DNA from: Pseudocitrobacter vendiensis
GTDB taxonomy: Bacteria; Pseudomonadota; Gammaproteobacteria; Enterobacterales; Enterobacteriaceae
Direction of reading: 5' to 3'
NCBI RefSeq assembly: GCF_943590815.1
Contig: NZ_CALSBS010000025.1
Span: 1-60,560, forward strand
DNA: 60,560 nucleotides
This document shows positions 52,469 through 60,560 of the stretch, one piece after another. The notes below the pieces were generated by a model. That model made no database searches. It was not told where the DNA came from and saw only the letters and a program-made list of their open reading frames with translations. A program made the translations under genes and the position numbers. The first letter of the stretch is position 1. Each line of letters starts with the position of its first letter.

Positions 52469-52936
52469 TCAGGACTTTTTAGCGCTGTATTCTTTTATCA
52501 GTTCATCAACGGAGTGCAGAGCCAGCTTCTCTACCGCTTCACTTCGGGTCGAGCCACTCAGCGCAGCCAGACGGTCAATTTTTCTTAAAATCCGCATGCG
52601 TAGCGATAATGACACGGCTGTTTTTTTATCCTTATCGAGTACGACCTTCCCTGTGGACTCACCGGTTTTCAGTTCAGCATTCTGTGCGAGCGCTTCATTC
52701 ATCCGGCGAAGGGTCTTTTTATCCAGCTGGCCCGGATTAACGAGATGGTATGAATGACCTGCCTTGCTGTATTTGATCTCCGCAGAATATGACTCGCGTA
52801 GCTCTTTGAGTGCCCGGGTTAATGTCGGCTCTGAGCATTCCAGACTGGTTATAATGTCGGCAGCGGAAACGGGCTTGCCGGTGCCCAGTAAGTTGGCAAG
52901 CTTAAAAATCCGGGCCTGTCTGGTATTTAATTGCAT
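52469..52936 (-). CDS. terW: TerW, winged-helix regulator
   Basis: A 155-residue protein. The N-terminal winged helix covers about residues 10-65 (ARIFKLANLLGTGKPVSAADII, then CSEPTLTRALKELRE as recognition helix). A C-terminal helical region is seen about 100-150. TerW is a known regulator of ter genes. It is the last gene of the metabolic operon, 17 bp after the DUF4236 gene, and is followed by a terminator. Confidence 0.85.
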   Translation of the reverse strand: MQLNTRQARIFKLANLLGTGKPVSAADIITSLECSEPTLTRALKELRESYSAEIKYSKAGHSYHLVNPGQLDKKTLRRMNEALAQNAELKTGESTGKVVLDKDKKTAVSLSLRMRILRKIDRLAALSGSTRSEAVEKLALHSVDELIKEYSAKKS

Positions 52937-52953
52937 CGTAAGATTTAGCCTGC

Positions 52954-54162
52954 TTAAAGGGTTAGTGGTTCAATAGGCTGAAAAATGAAGGTACTGCTCA
53001 TCTTTCGAATAACCGGTTGATCGCCTAACGCTTCAACCGGATCAATGTGTTCTAAGCCTGCAAAATTTACTGACGACATCTGGCTGCGACTGCATTTGCA
53101 GGACAGGATATACTCATCCTCCAGATAGCCGGTCCGCTTACTGACCCGTTGCGTAAAGCCTGACACAATCACGTTGTCGAACGGTAGCGTATGTAAAACG
53201 ATACCGACCAGGCGGAACAAGCAGCCATGGACGTGGCGGGCATAGTTTTCGCGTACGGCTTTTTGCGTCATGGCTTTTTCCGTCAGCTCCGTGCCCCGGG
53301 CATTAACGCCGTAAATCTTATCAGGGAAATCTTCAATCTCAGCTAAATCAACATCCAGCAGGACTGCTGATAGCTCCGGCTTTACTTCAAATGCAACAAG
53401 CGTTTCACGCGGCCATTCAGTTTCTGCCAGCACACCCGCCAGGTATGATTCGAAAAACGCGGCGTCTGTCCGGAACTGCTGCCGGGCATCTGCCTGAGCC
53501 GTGGCGAGCCGTTTTTCATGTTCTTCAGCCTCAAACTTCCAGTTTGCATACTGTTCGGCCCAGGCCGTCCGTTGTTGCTGGTACCGGTGCTGTCGAAGGG
53601 TATTCTCACGCTCCACATCAATCAGCTCCTGCTGCCACCGGCGAAGATTTTCGGCGTGGCGCTCAGCTTTAGCTGATTCCGATTCAAACCATTTACCCAG
53701 AAAACTAATGCCTTCGCTCTCGGCAGGCTTTTCCGGCAATGCAAGATAGTCTGGCTTTTCTGGACGCACCGGTGCCGGAACCTGAAAAGGCGACGTTCTG
53801 TTATGCAGGTATACTGCTTCCAGCTCTGCCCAGCTGATGCCTGTTTTAGGATCCGGCGTCAGCTCGTGAATATTACGGATTGCGGTCACCGCTGACATGA
53901 GATCAGCGGCTTCCTGCTCAAGCGCCTGTCTGAGCCCCGGGTCGGTAGCCGTCCGGTTCCCACCTCCGGAACGCGCGGCCCGGTCAAGCCGGGTACGGTA
54001 ACTCAGCCCGGTACCGGGCAAGCCCAGATTGGCATAGGTCCCCCGGCTTCCAAAAGAAACGGAAGCACCTCTCGGCCCGACACTCAGGCTCGGTGCACCG
54101 TTACTCAGGTTGAGGCGAACACCAGGAATAATGTTGATCGACTTTCTGAACCTGAACCCCAT
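52954..54162 (-). CDS. DUF4236-domain protein
   Basis: A 402-residue protein. The first 60 residues (MGFRFRKSINIIPGVRLNLS, then SVGPRGASVSFGSRGTYANLG) match DUF4236, a beta-rich domain of unknown role. A long, charged helical segment (about 150-240, Arg/Glu/Gln-rich) follows, then a C-terminal soluble domain. It sits between the CitE-like gene and terW in the ter metabolic operon. Confidence 0.78.
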   Translation of the reverse strand: MGFRFRKSINIIPGVRLNLSNGAPSLSVGPRGASVSFGSRGTYANLGLPGTGLSYRTRLDRAARSGGGNRTATDPGLRQALEQEAADLMSAVTAIRNIHELTPDPKTGISWAELEAVYLHNRTSPFQVPAPVRPEKPDYLALPEKPAESEGISFLGKWFESESAKAERHAENLRRWQQELIDVERENTLRQHRYQQQRTAWAEQYANWKFEAEEHEKRLATAQADARQQFRTDAAFFESYLAGVLAETEWPRETLVAFEVKPELSAVLLDVDLAEIEDFPDKIYGVNARGTELTEKAMTQKAVRENYARHVHGCLFRLVGIVLHTLPFDNVIVSGFTQRVSKRTGYLEDEYILSCKCSRSQMSSVNFAGLEHIDPVEALGDQPVIRKMSSTFIFQPIEPLTL

Positions 54163-54172
54163 TATGATTTCC

Positions 54173-55129
54173 TTAATGATGCTGGGTCACGGTAAGTAAT
54201 CTGATTCCATCAGCGCTTTGCTCGTTCTGTAACCCATAAAAACGAGCTCTGTCCAGAATGCCAGCCGCCCAGCGGCGATGTGTGGCGGGTTCACACATTG
54301 CTCCCTGCGACTTAAACACGGCCTGGGTAGAGTTCAGGATCCGCAGAGCGTCAGAATGCTCACCCTGAGTGACCATCAGCGCGTTTTGAATGACCTCTAT
54401 CTGACCCGGGTGAATGGCCGTTTTCCCAACAAGCCCATGTGCCATATCAAGAGCCAGCTCTCTGGCCATTACGGCATGATCGTCAATATGCTCACATACG
54501 GGCGCGGTCAGGGCAAAATCACGCGGGCCGAAGACCGAAACGAGCATTTTGATGACGTAGCCCATCGGGCTGTCATACAGCGTCAGGTCCCGGGGACGGC
54601 GAAGCGACACAACGTTCATAAGATCGTTGCCGCCGATTCGAAGCGCAATAATGCGGTCGTGGCAGGGATGTTCCACCAGACGGGTGGCCAGCTCCCGCAT
54701 CTGAGCCACGTCAAAGACGTCTTCTGTTTCCAGCGTTGGCATCATGCACAGGTGAGTCCCGCCCATGATATCCCACCATTCAGCTAACGAACTGAGGGTA
54801 AATTTCGGCAACACAAACCCGTCGACAGCGGAAAGATCATAATGCGCTTTTAACCATCTGCCCATGTCGGCATGCCGGGGGCGAATGAACACCAGAGGCC
54901 AGTCATTTTTACCCAGGCTACGCATGCTGTTACTGAGCTCGTGCAGCAGGTGCTCCAGATTTATGAGGGCGATGGGGATGTCTGCTTCACTGACAGCATC
55001 CTCAAGGCAAATTACCAGAGAGCGCAAACCCGGGATTTTCCCATGCAGGACGGCATCAGCAATATCTTCCCGTGTTGCAGGCATGTATAGCGTGGCTCCC
55101 AGATTCCAGGGAGAAAGACGATTTTTCAT
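54173..55129 (-). CDS. HpcH/HpaI aldolase / CitE-like lyase
   Basis: A 318-residue protein of the HpcH/HpaI aldolase and citrate lyase beta subunit family. It has LYMPATREDIADAVL about 14-28, VICLEDAVSEADI about 39-51 with the metal-binding E/D, and a PTLETEDVFD loop. It forms or breaks C-C bonds; the substrate is unknown. It overlaps the StiP gene by one base, so both are coupled. Part of the ter metabolite cluster described for this region. Confidence 0.82.
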   Translation of the reverse strand: MKNRLSPWNLGATLYMPATREDIADAVLHGKIPGLRSLVICLEDAVSEADIPIALINLEHLLHELSNSMRSLGKNDWPLVFIRPRHADMGRWLKAHYDLSAVDGFVLPKFTLSSLAEWWDIMGGTHLCMMPTLETEDVFDVAQMRELATRLVEHPCHDRIIALRIGGNDLMNVVSLRRPRDLTLYDSPMGYVIKMLVSVFGPRDFALTAPVCEHIDDHAVMARELALDMAHGLVGKTAIHPGQIEVIQNALMVTQGEHSDALRILNSTQAVFKSQGAMCEPATHRRWAAGILDRARFYGLQNEQSADGIRLLTVTQHH

Positions 55130-56208
55130 CAGAGTACCTTCTTGATAATGGTTACAGCCCGATACTGGCCGAGGGTTCCCCCCATTTCTGTAACAACTAT
55201 TCCCTTTTCACGAGCAAGCCCTACAAGCAAGGCAACGTCCGGGTCGTCAATAGAACGCACAAATATATGGTCCGGTACCCGACGCAATACAGCCCGGGTT
55301 GCTTCAGCAATACCGGGTTTAATACGATTGACGCTGTCCACTTTAAATTCATCGGCCAGGAACGCGATAACGTCGCGACTTGTCTGCCATAAGATCCGGG
55401 CTGACTCCGTATTCCAGCTCAGGGGAGCGAGGGATGTCGGTGTTAACTTCTTACGGAAATGAGCGACGGTATCGACAAGCATCCGGCTGCATTCGAATTC
55501 ACTGAGATGCTCGCAAACCATGCACCCATGTAATCCTTCAGAGGACCATACTGACCGGGAGATCAGGCCTGATACCGGCGCACCCATGATGCCAAAAGGA
55601 ATGAGCCAGTCATCATCACTGGCAGCAAGCCAGGAGCAGCCACAGGGATCCGCCAGGACAACCAGTCGCGGCTGCTCAGGATAGCCCGGGCGATCTTTCA
55701 GTGCGCGTACAAGCTCTCCGGTAATTGCACCTTTACCTGTCCATCCGTCAACAAACACAATACCGTTGGTACCGTGTCGCTCTTCAATGACGTCAAGTGC
55801 TGTACTGTCAATTCCGCGATCCCGGATGATACTGATGCCGTAATGCCATGAGGTTTTCCCCATATCACGCAGGGTCTGGTGCAGCATAACGCCGAGGGGC
55901 ACACCTGCCCTGACAAGACTGGCCAGAACGATGGGCTCATCACCGAAGCGTTCGACCAGAGCAATAGCGAGCTGCGTGACTTCTTTTGCAAGCCGGTCTG
56001 CCCCCCGATCCAGCGCCCGGTGAAACAAATCAAGATGCCATTGTGTGGGTGCTGGCTCCTGGCTGAGCATGTCCGAATAATGTTTCTTTCCGGACTGAAT
56101 CAGCTCTTCTTTTTGCTCAACCGGCGTCATCTCAATGACTACCGGCTTTAGCAGAAACTCCACGTCACCGGGCTGGTATGAGCCAGCGAATGTTTCATGT
56201 GGCTGCAT
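55129..56208 (-). CDS. StiP-type cysteine protease / PELOTA-like protein
   Basis: ATG at 56208 is chosen by GGAG upstream; the frame is open to 56274. The 359-residue protein has a StiP-like domain (DPCGCSWLAASDDDWLIPFGIMGAPVSGLISRSV, and CMVCEHLSEFECSRML, about 185-245). The C-terminal 50-60 residues (VRSIDDPDVALLVGLAREKGI) look like a PELOTA RNA-binding domain. It is placed in the ter operon by family knowledge; its substrate is unknown. Confidence 0.78.
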   Translation of the reverse strand: MQPHETFAGSYQPGDVEFLLKPVVIEMTPVEQKEELIQSGKKHYSDMLSQEPAPTQWHLDLFHRALDRGADRLAKEVTQLAIALVERFGDEPIVLASLVRAGVPLGVMLHQTLRDMGKTSWHYGISIIRDRGIDSTALDVIEERHGTNGIVFVDGWTGKGAITGELVRALKDRPGYPEQPRLVVLADPCGCSWLAASDDDWLIPFGIMGAPVSGLISRSVWSSEGLHGCMVCEHLSEFECSRMLVDTVAHFRKKLTPTSLAPLSWNTESARILWQTSRDVIAFLADEFKVDSVNRIKPGIAEATRAVLRRVPDHIFVRSIDDPDVALLVGLAREKGIVVTEMGGTLGQYRAVTIIKKVL

Positions 56209-56209
56209 T

Positions 56210-56983
56210 TTATTCTTCTCCAAAAATTCGCTGTGAAATGGCCTCTGCAAACTGACTCTGTCGCGGAATGCCAAACCAGCTGCACAGTTTCATAAAACGG
56301 TGATCGCTCAGGCTGTCACCCAGACCTATTACGGGGAAAACCCCGCGCTCAGCGCGAAGCTTTTCGAGCAGCCAACTGACAGCTCGCCCCTTCTCAACCG
56401 GCGTGGGGAGCCAGGCTACGTTATTACTGTTTCGATGGATGTAGAAACCTTCCGTTGAGAACACCTTTTCAATTTCATCAGCAATAGCAGTGAGCTCATC
56501 GAGGCGTGTGCTGTCCCGGTGTTTCATCACCATATAAACCGGAGTTTCATCATATTCATAGTTAAGCCTTGCCCAGGCCTTGATCCCCTTTGCGTCCATC
56601 ATTTCAGTGATCAGACGTTGCATAGACTCTAACCTTTCCTGGTAGGGCGCTAACTGGTCGAGCATAAGGGCCTTCCATTCCTCGTCGGGCGTTCCCTCTG
56701 GCGTTAGAATGACGGCCCCATGCGTGGTGATTGCCCAGGAGCGGAAAGGGATCCTGACGCGGCTGATTTCTTCAGTTCCCCGAGCGGTAACAGGAATGAG
56801 TTCAGCCTGCTCAAGGAGCCAGTCCACCAGCATGGACTGTTCTTCTGTCATAAAACTTCGTGGATTCAGGGTGCGATCAACGGCACCGGTACGAAATGGC
56901 TCCAGGGCCAGCTCGTCTACCATTTTACGACGGGTCTGAAAGAGCGTGTCGTCAAGGTCGCTCAGAACAACGGGTTTATTCAT
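56210..56983 (-). CDS. HAD-family phosphatase
   Basis: ATG at 56983 (the frame is open to 57319) overlaps the stop of the PRTase gene by 8 nt. The 257-residue protein has motif I LSDLDDTLF (D9 and D11), a cap with the central residues, and motif IV VIGLGDSLSDHRFM about 226-239. It likely removes phosphate from an intermediate of the cluster's product. It is directly upstream of the StiP gene. Confidence 0.82.
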   Translation of the reverse strand: MNKPVVLSDLDDTLFQTRRKMVDELALEPFRTGAVDRTLNPRSFMTEEQSMLVDWLLEQAELIPVTARGTEEISRVRIPFRSWAITTHGAVILTPEGTPDEEWKALMLDQLAPYQERLESMQRLITEMMDAKGIKAWARLNYEYDETPVYMVMKHRDSTRLDELTAIADEIEKVFSTEGFYIHRNSNNVAWLPTPVEKGRAVSWLLEKLRAERGVFPVIGLGDSLSDHRFMKLCSWFGIPRQSQFAEAISQRIFGEE

Positions 56984-58118
56984 AGGTAACAATCTCCACG
57001 ACGGGCGCAACCTCAGCCAGCGCCTTAAGAAGCTGCGCGTCAATACTTTCTGCGGGTGTCTCAGTACACACAAGAATGCGGTCAAACTGCTGGTGGGCGA
57101 CGTTATAGACAAAATTGGGGATGCCCAGCCCGTAGTTATCCGTAAAGGAAATGGCGGACTCAATGGCATAACCAACGGCGATAGGGGAGCGGGTGGTCGA
57201 ACCGTAAAATGCCTTTGCCCCGGCAGCTTCGAGCCGTTCTGCAAGCAGGAACGGCTCCCAGACGAATTCCCCTGTCCCGAGAACCAGAACACGCTCCCCT
57301 TTGCGGACGGAAACCTCATGGCCGAGATCGGCCGCAGGTGCGAGCATCCCCAGTCGACCCCATGACTGTTTCCCCTGGATGTCCCATTCTCCGCGTGAAG
57401 TTACGTTGACTTTCGGCATGTCCGGGACCGGTGCATCTGGTAATGTGGTCCATCCCCACTGACCGCTTACAAGAGAAACAGAAGTGACGGGTAAGGTGCT
57501 GCGCTCGGACAAGGCTTTGCCACTCCAGTCGGTAAGCGTAACGGCGATAACCTGTTCAATATGTTGAAGCTTGCCGGTATTACGCAGGGCAGAAAGCAGG
57601 TTAATAAAGGTATTACCGGTGGTTGCCTCGTCATCAATCAAAACCAGCGTTCGCGCGTTGGTAACACGACGTCTTTTCTCTTCATCATCTGGCAGATAGA
57701 TCAGATGATCAGTGGCGTGGCTGTGTTCTTCCTTGAACTCGCAAAGCAACGTGCCATCAACCGGGTGACGGGTAGAGGTCAGATATACAGATTCACGATG
57801 CTGGTGGCGCACTTCATCAAACACACCGGCCCCAAGCCCAACGGCGGTTTCAGCCATACCGATAAAGAGTACGGGCCCTGTCAGCGTTGCGGGGAACTGG
57901 CTGGCAAGCTGTCTATAGGCCTGCCGCATGACTGAGGGTGGCACGGGAATGTGTCTGCCGAGTACTTTGCTGACAAACAGAAAGGCGCGTTTCGGGTTAC
58001 GTCTTTCAGCGATATCAAACAGGTCATCGAGCGAAACTTCACCCTGGTCGCGGGTTACCTGAATCGTACCGCATGAGAGGGTACGGCGATAAATCATATC
58101 TTCGAGGATGTCAGACAT
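56976..58118 (-). CDS. phosphoribosyltransferase-domain protein
   Basis: A 380-residue protein with the PRPP-binding loop LVLIDDEATTGNTFIN about 156-171. A second, C-terminal region, SRGEWDIQGKQSWGRLGML, belongs to the TRSP domain seen with it in ter clusters. It would transfer a ribosyl-phosphate group to an unknown base-like compound. It overlaps the HAD gene, starts 9 bp after the ATP-grasp gene, and belongs to the same operon. Confidence 0.85.
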   Translation of the reverse strand: MSDILEDMIYRRTLSCGTIQVTRDQGEVSLDDLFDIAERRNPKRAFLFVSKVLGRHIPVPPSVMRQAYRQLASQFPATLTGPVLFIGMAETAVGLGAGVFDEVRHQHRESVYLTSTRHPVDGTLLCEFKEEHSHATDHLIYLPDDEEKRRRVTNARTLVLIDDEATTGNTFINLLSALRNTGKLQHIEQVIAVTLTDWSGKALSERSTLPVTSVSLVSGQWGWTTLPDAPVPDMPKVNVTSRGEWDIQGKQSWGRLGMLAPAADLGHEVSVRKGERVLVLGTGEFVWEPFLLAERLEAAGAKAFYGSTTRSPIAVGYAIESAISFTDNYGLGIPNFVYNVAHQQFDRILVCTETPAESIDAQLLKALAEVAPVVEIVTYE

Positions 58119-58127
58119 AAATACGCC

Positions 58128-59186
58128 TTAATTCAGAAGGTTAGAGAGTGATTCCGGGTATGCAATTACATCCGTAATGGATCTCACCGCAACCGGAGAA
58201 AAGGTGTTTTTAGCGCTCTGGCGCACCATATCTTCAGACATCAGACCGAGCTTAAAGGCAGCAAATAACCCAGGAAGGTTCACCCCGCTGTGAAGGGTAT
58301 AACCCACCCCCCCTGACGGACGCATGTTGGTTTCAAGCAGCACCGGGTTGCCATTCACATCGTTTCGCGTCTGAACATTCACCAGCCCGTCGGCCTTCAT
58401 AACACGGGCGCAGTCACACGCCAGTTCCCAGGCGCTTCCTTCGTTTACCAGATACTGGATAGCCCCTTCCTTACGGCGTCCCACGGCTGCGAGTATTTCG
58501 CCCTTATCCGCGAGGATATCGACGGAAAATTCCGGGCCTGGCAGGTACGGCATCAAAACAAGGGGTTTAAACGACTCAGCAGCTGATGCTGCTGCAATAT
58601 ACTGTTGCGGACTGACCAGACGATGTTCGGGATGATTAAAGACGGCCATAGGCGAAGCACTGTCATCAAAGCGCCAGAATCCCATGCCATAGATACCCGT
58701 CACCGGCTTCACGCATACCGGGCTGTCAGTGAACGGCGGGGCCGCGAGGTGTGTCTTTAATTCTGCCAGCGTATTCACCCGCCAGGATGGTACGACCGGG
58801 AGACCCTTTTGCTCCATAAACTGAGCAAAAGTAACTTTTTCGTCAGCCAGAGTTAACCAGTCGACGCCCGTTGCACCGGTAGTAAGGGTGGCACCGGTCG
58901 ATTCAATGGCTGAACGGTGTTCTTCAAACCACTGGCTGTTACGGCCAGTATGAATATGGTGGATGCCGTAGGTCTGAATGGTTTCCTGAATAAACTGGAG
59001 ACGTTTTTGAGGATCTTCAGGTTCAGTCAAAGAATAATCGGCAACGGAAAGGATTTCATTTCTTTCGTTACGGTGGGAGGCAAAAACGGTAATGGCAAAA
59101 TTATTTTTTTGTGCAAATGATTTTACCCCCTGAATAATATCTCGCTGGGAGGACAAACCTTCCATAAACCAAATTTTTTTGTTCAT
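58128..59186 (-). CDS. ATP-grasp ligase
   Basis: A 352-residue ATP-grasp enzyme. It shows ADEKVTFAQFMEQKGLPVVPS about 107-127, VCVKPVTGIYGMGFW about 148-162, and the metal-ligand motif LLETNMRPSGGVG near 275-287. It joins a carboxylate to an amine or thiol at the cost of ATP. It is the first gene of the minus-strand metabolic operon, divergent from terZ. A dispersed motif copy lies in it at 58827. Confidence 0.85.
   Translation of the reverse strand: MNKKIWFMEGLSSQRDIIQGVKSFAQKNNFAITVFASHRNERNEILSVADYSLTEPEDPQKRLQFIQETIQTYGIHHIHTGRNSQWFEEHRSAIESTGATLTTGATGVDWLTLADEKVTFAQFMEQKGLPVVPSWRVNTLAELKTHLAAPPFTDSPVCVKPVTGIYGMGFWRFDDSASPMAVFNHPEHRLVSPQQYIAAASAAESFKPLVLMPYLPGPEFSVDILADKGEILAAVGRRKEGAIQYLVNEGSAWELACDCARVMKADGLVNVQTRNDVNGNPVLLETNMRPSGGVGYTLHSGVNLPGLFAAFKLGLMSEDMVRQSAKNTFSPVAVRSITDVIAYPESLSNLLN
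58827..58840. repeat. dispersed motif copy inside the ATP-grasp gene
   Basis: AAAAGTAACTTTTT on the + strand. The coding frame reads AAA-GTT-ACT, Lys-Val-Thr, with the next residues Phe-Ala. Confidence 0.75.
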
Positions 59187-59508
59187 TTTTTTTAATTATC
59201 CGGAACGCCATGCAAATTTATGATTGAGAAGTGAGTCTATGAGTGTCTACGCAACATGTCAATCATAATATGATTAATAACTCCTGAGGTTATGGAGTGT
59301 GCCAGTGTTTTTGTGTTCCCTGTTAAAGTATTGATATTTAATACAAGTCTAGAGATAAGGACATCCTAAAAAGGATTTCATTTTGTGTTTTTACAGAAAA
59401 CTACCAAAATTTCCCTTGTCAGAGAACTTCATCATGATATGATTTTCTTCGTCAGTTAATAAACAACCCTTTGATTGTCTCGGTCATTACCATTTTAAGG
59501 AATAAAAC
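59187..59508. promoter_or_regulatory. divergent ter promoter region
   Basis: 322 bp, AT-rich, between the ATP-grasp gene and terZ. It must hold promoters for both directions. No operator repeat is evident by eye. AAGGA precedes the terZ ATG. Confidence 0.55.
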
Positions 59509-60090
59509 ATGGTTTCATTAAGTAAGAACCAGACGGTATCACTCAGCAAAGAATCTTCAGCATTAAGCCAGCTTCAATTCGGCCTCGGTTGGGATCCGAT
59601 TAAGAAAAAAGGTTTTCTTGGCGGACTGTTAGGTGGCAACGACTCAATCGATCTCGATGCTGGCTGCGTATTAATGGACAGCACTGGTAAAACAATTGAC
59701 ACCATCTGGTTCCGCAAACTGGAATCCACCTGCAAAGCTGTTGTGCACAGTGGCGATAACCTGACCGGTGAGGGTGACGGCGACGATGAAGTGATTAAGG
59801 TCAACCTCTCCCGTCTGCCTGCAAACGTTGAATACCTGGCGTTTACGGTTAACAGCTTCCGTGGTCAGTCGTTCAATGACGTCGAAAACGCATTCTGCCG
59901 CGTGGTCGATCAAACCGGCAAAGAGCTGGCTCGCTACAAGCTGACTGAGCAGGGCTCACATACCGGGATCGTTATTTCTTCGCTGCGTCGTAATAACGGC
60001 AACTGGGACTTTACCGCCCTTGGCCATGCCTGTCGCGGCCGCACAATTGACGATATGCACTCCGATATCGTTTCAGCGGTTATTCGCTAA
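59509..60090 (+). CDS. terZ: TerZ, TerD-family Ca2+-binding protein
   Basis: A 193-residue TerD-fold protein: DLDAGCVLMDSTGK about 46-59 and GDNLTGEGDGDDEV about 83-96 form the acidic Ca2+ loops. It is the first gene of the terZABCDEF resistance operon. The TerA start overlaps its stop (TAATG). AAGGAA precedes ATG. Confidence 0.93.
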   Translation: MVSLSKNQTVSLSKESSALSQLQFGLGWDPIKKKGFLGGLLGGNDSIDLDAGCVLMDSTGKTIDTIWFRKLESTCKAVVHSGDNLTGEGDGDDEVIKVNLSRLPANVEYLAFTVNSFRGQSFNDVENAFCRVVDQTGKELARYKLTEQGSHTGIVISSLRRNNGNWDFTALGHACRGRTIDDMHSDIVSAVIR

Positions 60091-60560
60091 TGAACCTGAC
60101 GCCGGGGGGCAATGCCCCCGTTCCAGCCCAGGAGTTGCGGGTCCGGATCACCTCGGGCGGTCAGGTGGATGCTTCGGCGTTTCGCCTGTATGCCGACGGG
60201 AAGGTGCAGGGTGATGCGGACATGGTGTTCTATGGTCAGCCACGCAACGATGATGGTACCGTCAGCCTGGTCAGTGAAGGCCAGTACTCAACTTTTACTG
60301 TCGCGCTCAACCGGCTGAAATCTGATGTCCAGAAAATTGCGTTCACAGTGACCTGTGACGGTGGGCAGACGGTGTCCGGTCTTCGTAATCTTTCCATCGA
60401 CGTGGAGCAGGGGGCTACCGGCCTGGTTAGCGGCATTGTCGAACTGAGCGGCCGTCAGGAAGCAGCCTTAATTCTGGGTGAGTTTTACCGTCGTAATAAT
60501 GACTGGAAATTCCGCTTCGTTGCACAGGGGTTCAACGGTGGTCTTAAACCGCTGGCAGAG
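60090..60560 (+). CDS. terA: TerA, tellurite resistance protein (partial, cut by window end)
   Basis: ATG overlaps the terZ stop (TAATG). The 157 codons seen start MNLTPGGNAPVPAQELRVRI and include a TerD-like domain with conserved repeats (GLVSGIVELSGRQ, GEFYRRNNDWKFRFVAQGF). The frame is open to the window end. It belongs to the terZABCDEF operon. Confidence 0.9.
   Translation, partial: MNLTPGGNAPVPAQELRVRITSGGQVDASAFRLYADGKVQGDADMVFYGQPRNDDGTVSLVSEGQYSTFTVALNRLKSDVQKIAFTVTCDGGQTVSGLRNLSIDVEQGATGLVSGIVELSGRQEAALILGEFYRRNNDWKFRFVAQGFNGGLKPLAE

Noticed and set aside
1..60560. CRISPR array
   Set aside because: No array of regular repeats with unique spacers; the 44-bp repeats at 31690-31853 are palindromes near oriT, not repeat-spacer units.
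1..60560. tRNA or rRNA genes
   Set aside because: No cloverleaf or ribosomal sequence was recognised on either strand.

Overview
The window looks like part of a large conjugative plasmid of an enterobacterium, most like the IncHI2 (R478-type) family. This rests on gene content recalled from the family: an R27/R478-style transfer region (relaxase, coupling protein and TraJ-like genes divergent from regulator genes and trhF-trhH-trhG) next to a terWXY/terZA tellurite-resistance region. No replication gene is visible. No host can be assigned beyond Enterobacterales.

Layout. (1) 1-4000: small plasmid genes on the + strand, mostly of unknown function. (2) 4005-10550: an accessory island. A hok/sok locus is cut after two hok codons by a DDE insertion sequence. 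An IS110-type transposase, a cytochrome b561-like gene, a CDF metal efflux pump, a RelB/RelE-type pair and an intact orphan hok follow. (3) 10675-14990: two minus-strand operons of small genes, each with a TTGACA promoter buried in a near-identical inverted repeat. (4) 15360-21380: + strand small genes, including a ParB/KorB-family gene with three copies of a dispersed 13-bp motif upstream. (5) 21413-31423: minus-strand transfer operon traH-orf-traI-traG-orf-traJ, followed by an S49 peptidase and a NERD protein. (6) 31424-32179: candidate oriT with a 44-bp-period array of palindromes. (7) 32180-40560: a two-gene regulator pair, then the F-type mating genes trhF, trhH and trhG. (8) 40932-45470: a HAD protein, a transglycosylase, DsbC- and DsbA-like proteins and envelope proteins. 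(9) 45774-60560: the ter region, made of a kinase/PP2C/vWA-TerD signalling operon, an ATP-grasp/PRTase/HAD/StiP/CitE-like metabolic operon ending in terW, and divergent terZ-terA, which runs off the window.

The most unusual signals are at the DNA level. The element AAAGTWACTTT occurs 14 times, against about 0.03 expected by chance in 60 kb. It lies between genes and inside genes, in three different reading contexts, in both the backbone and the ter region. Three copies sit just upstream of the ParB-like gene, which recalls the KorB operators of RK2. Separately, five + strand promoters between 1.96 and 20.6 kb share a GGTTATTAG-like box exactly 18 bp before the -10 hexamer, and one of them drives the ParB-like gene. 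Twin operators and a repeated GC-rich leader hairpin tie the two minus-strand operons together. These suggest an undescribed plasmid-wide regulatory or segregation network. All functional statements are inferred from sequence.
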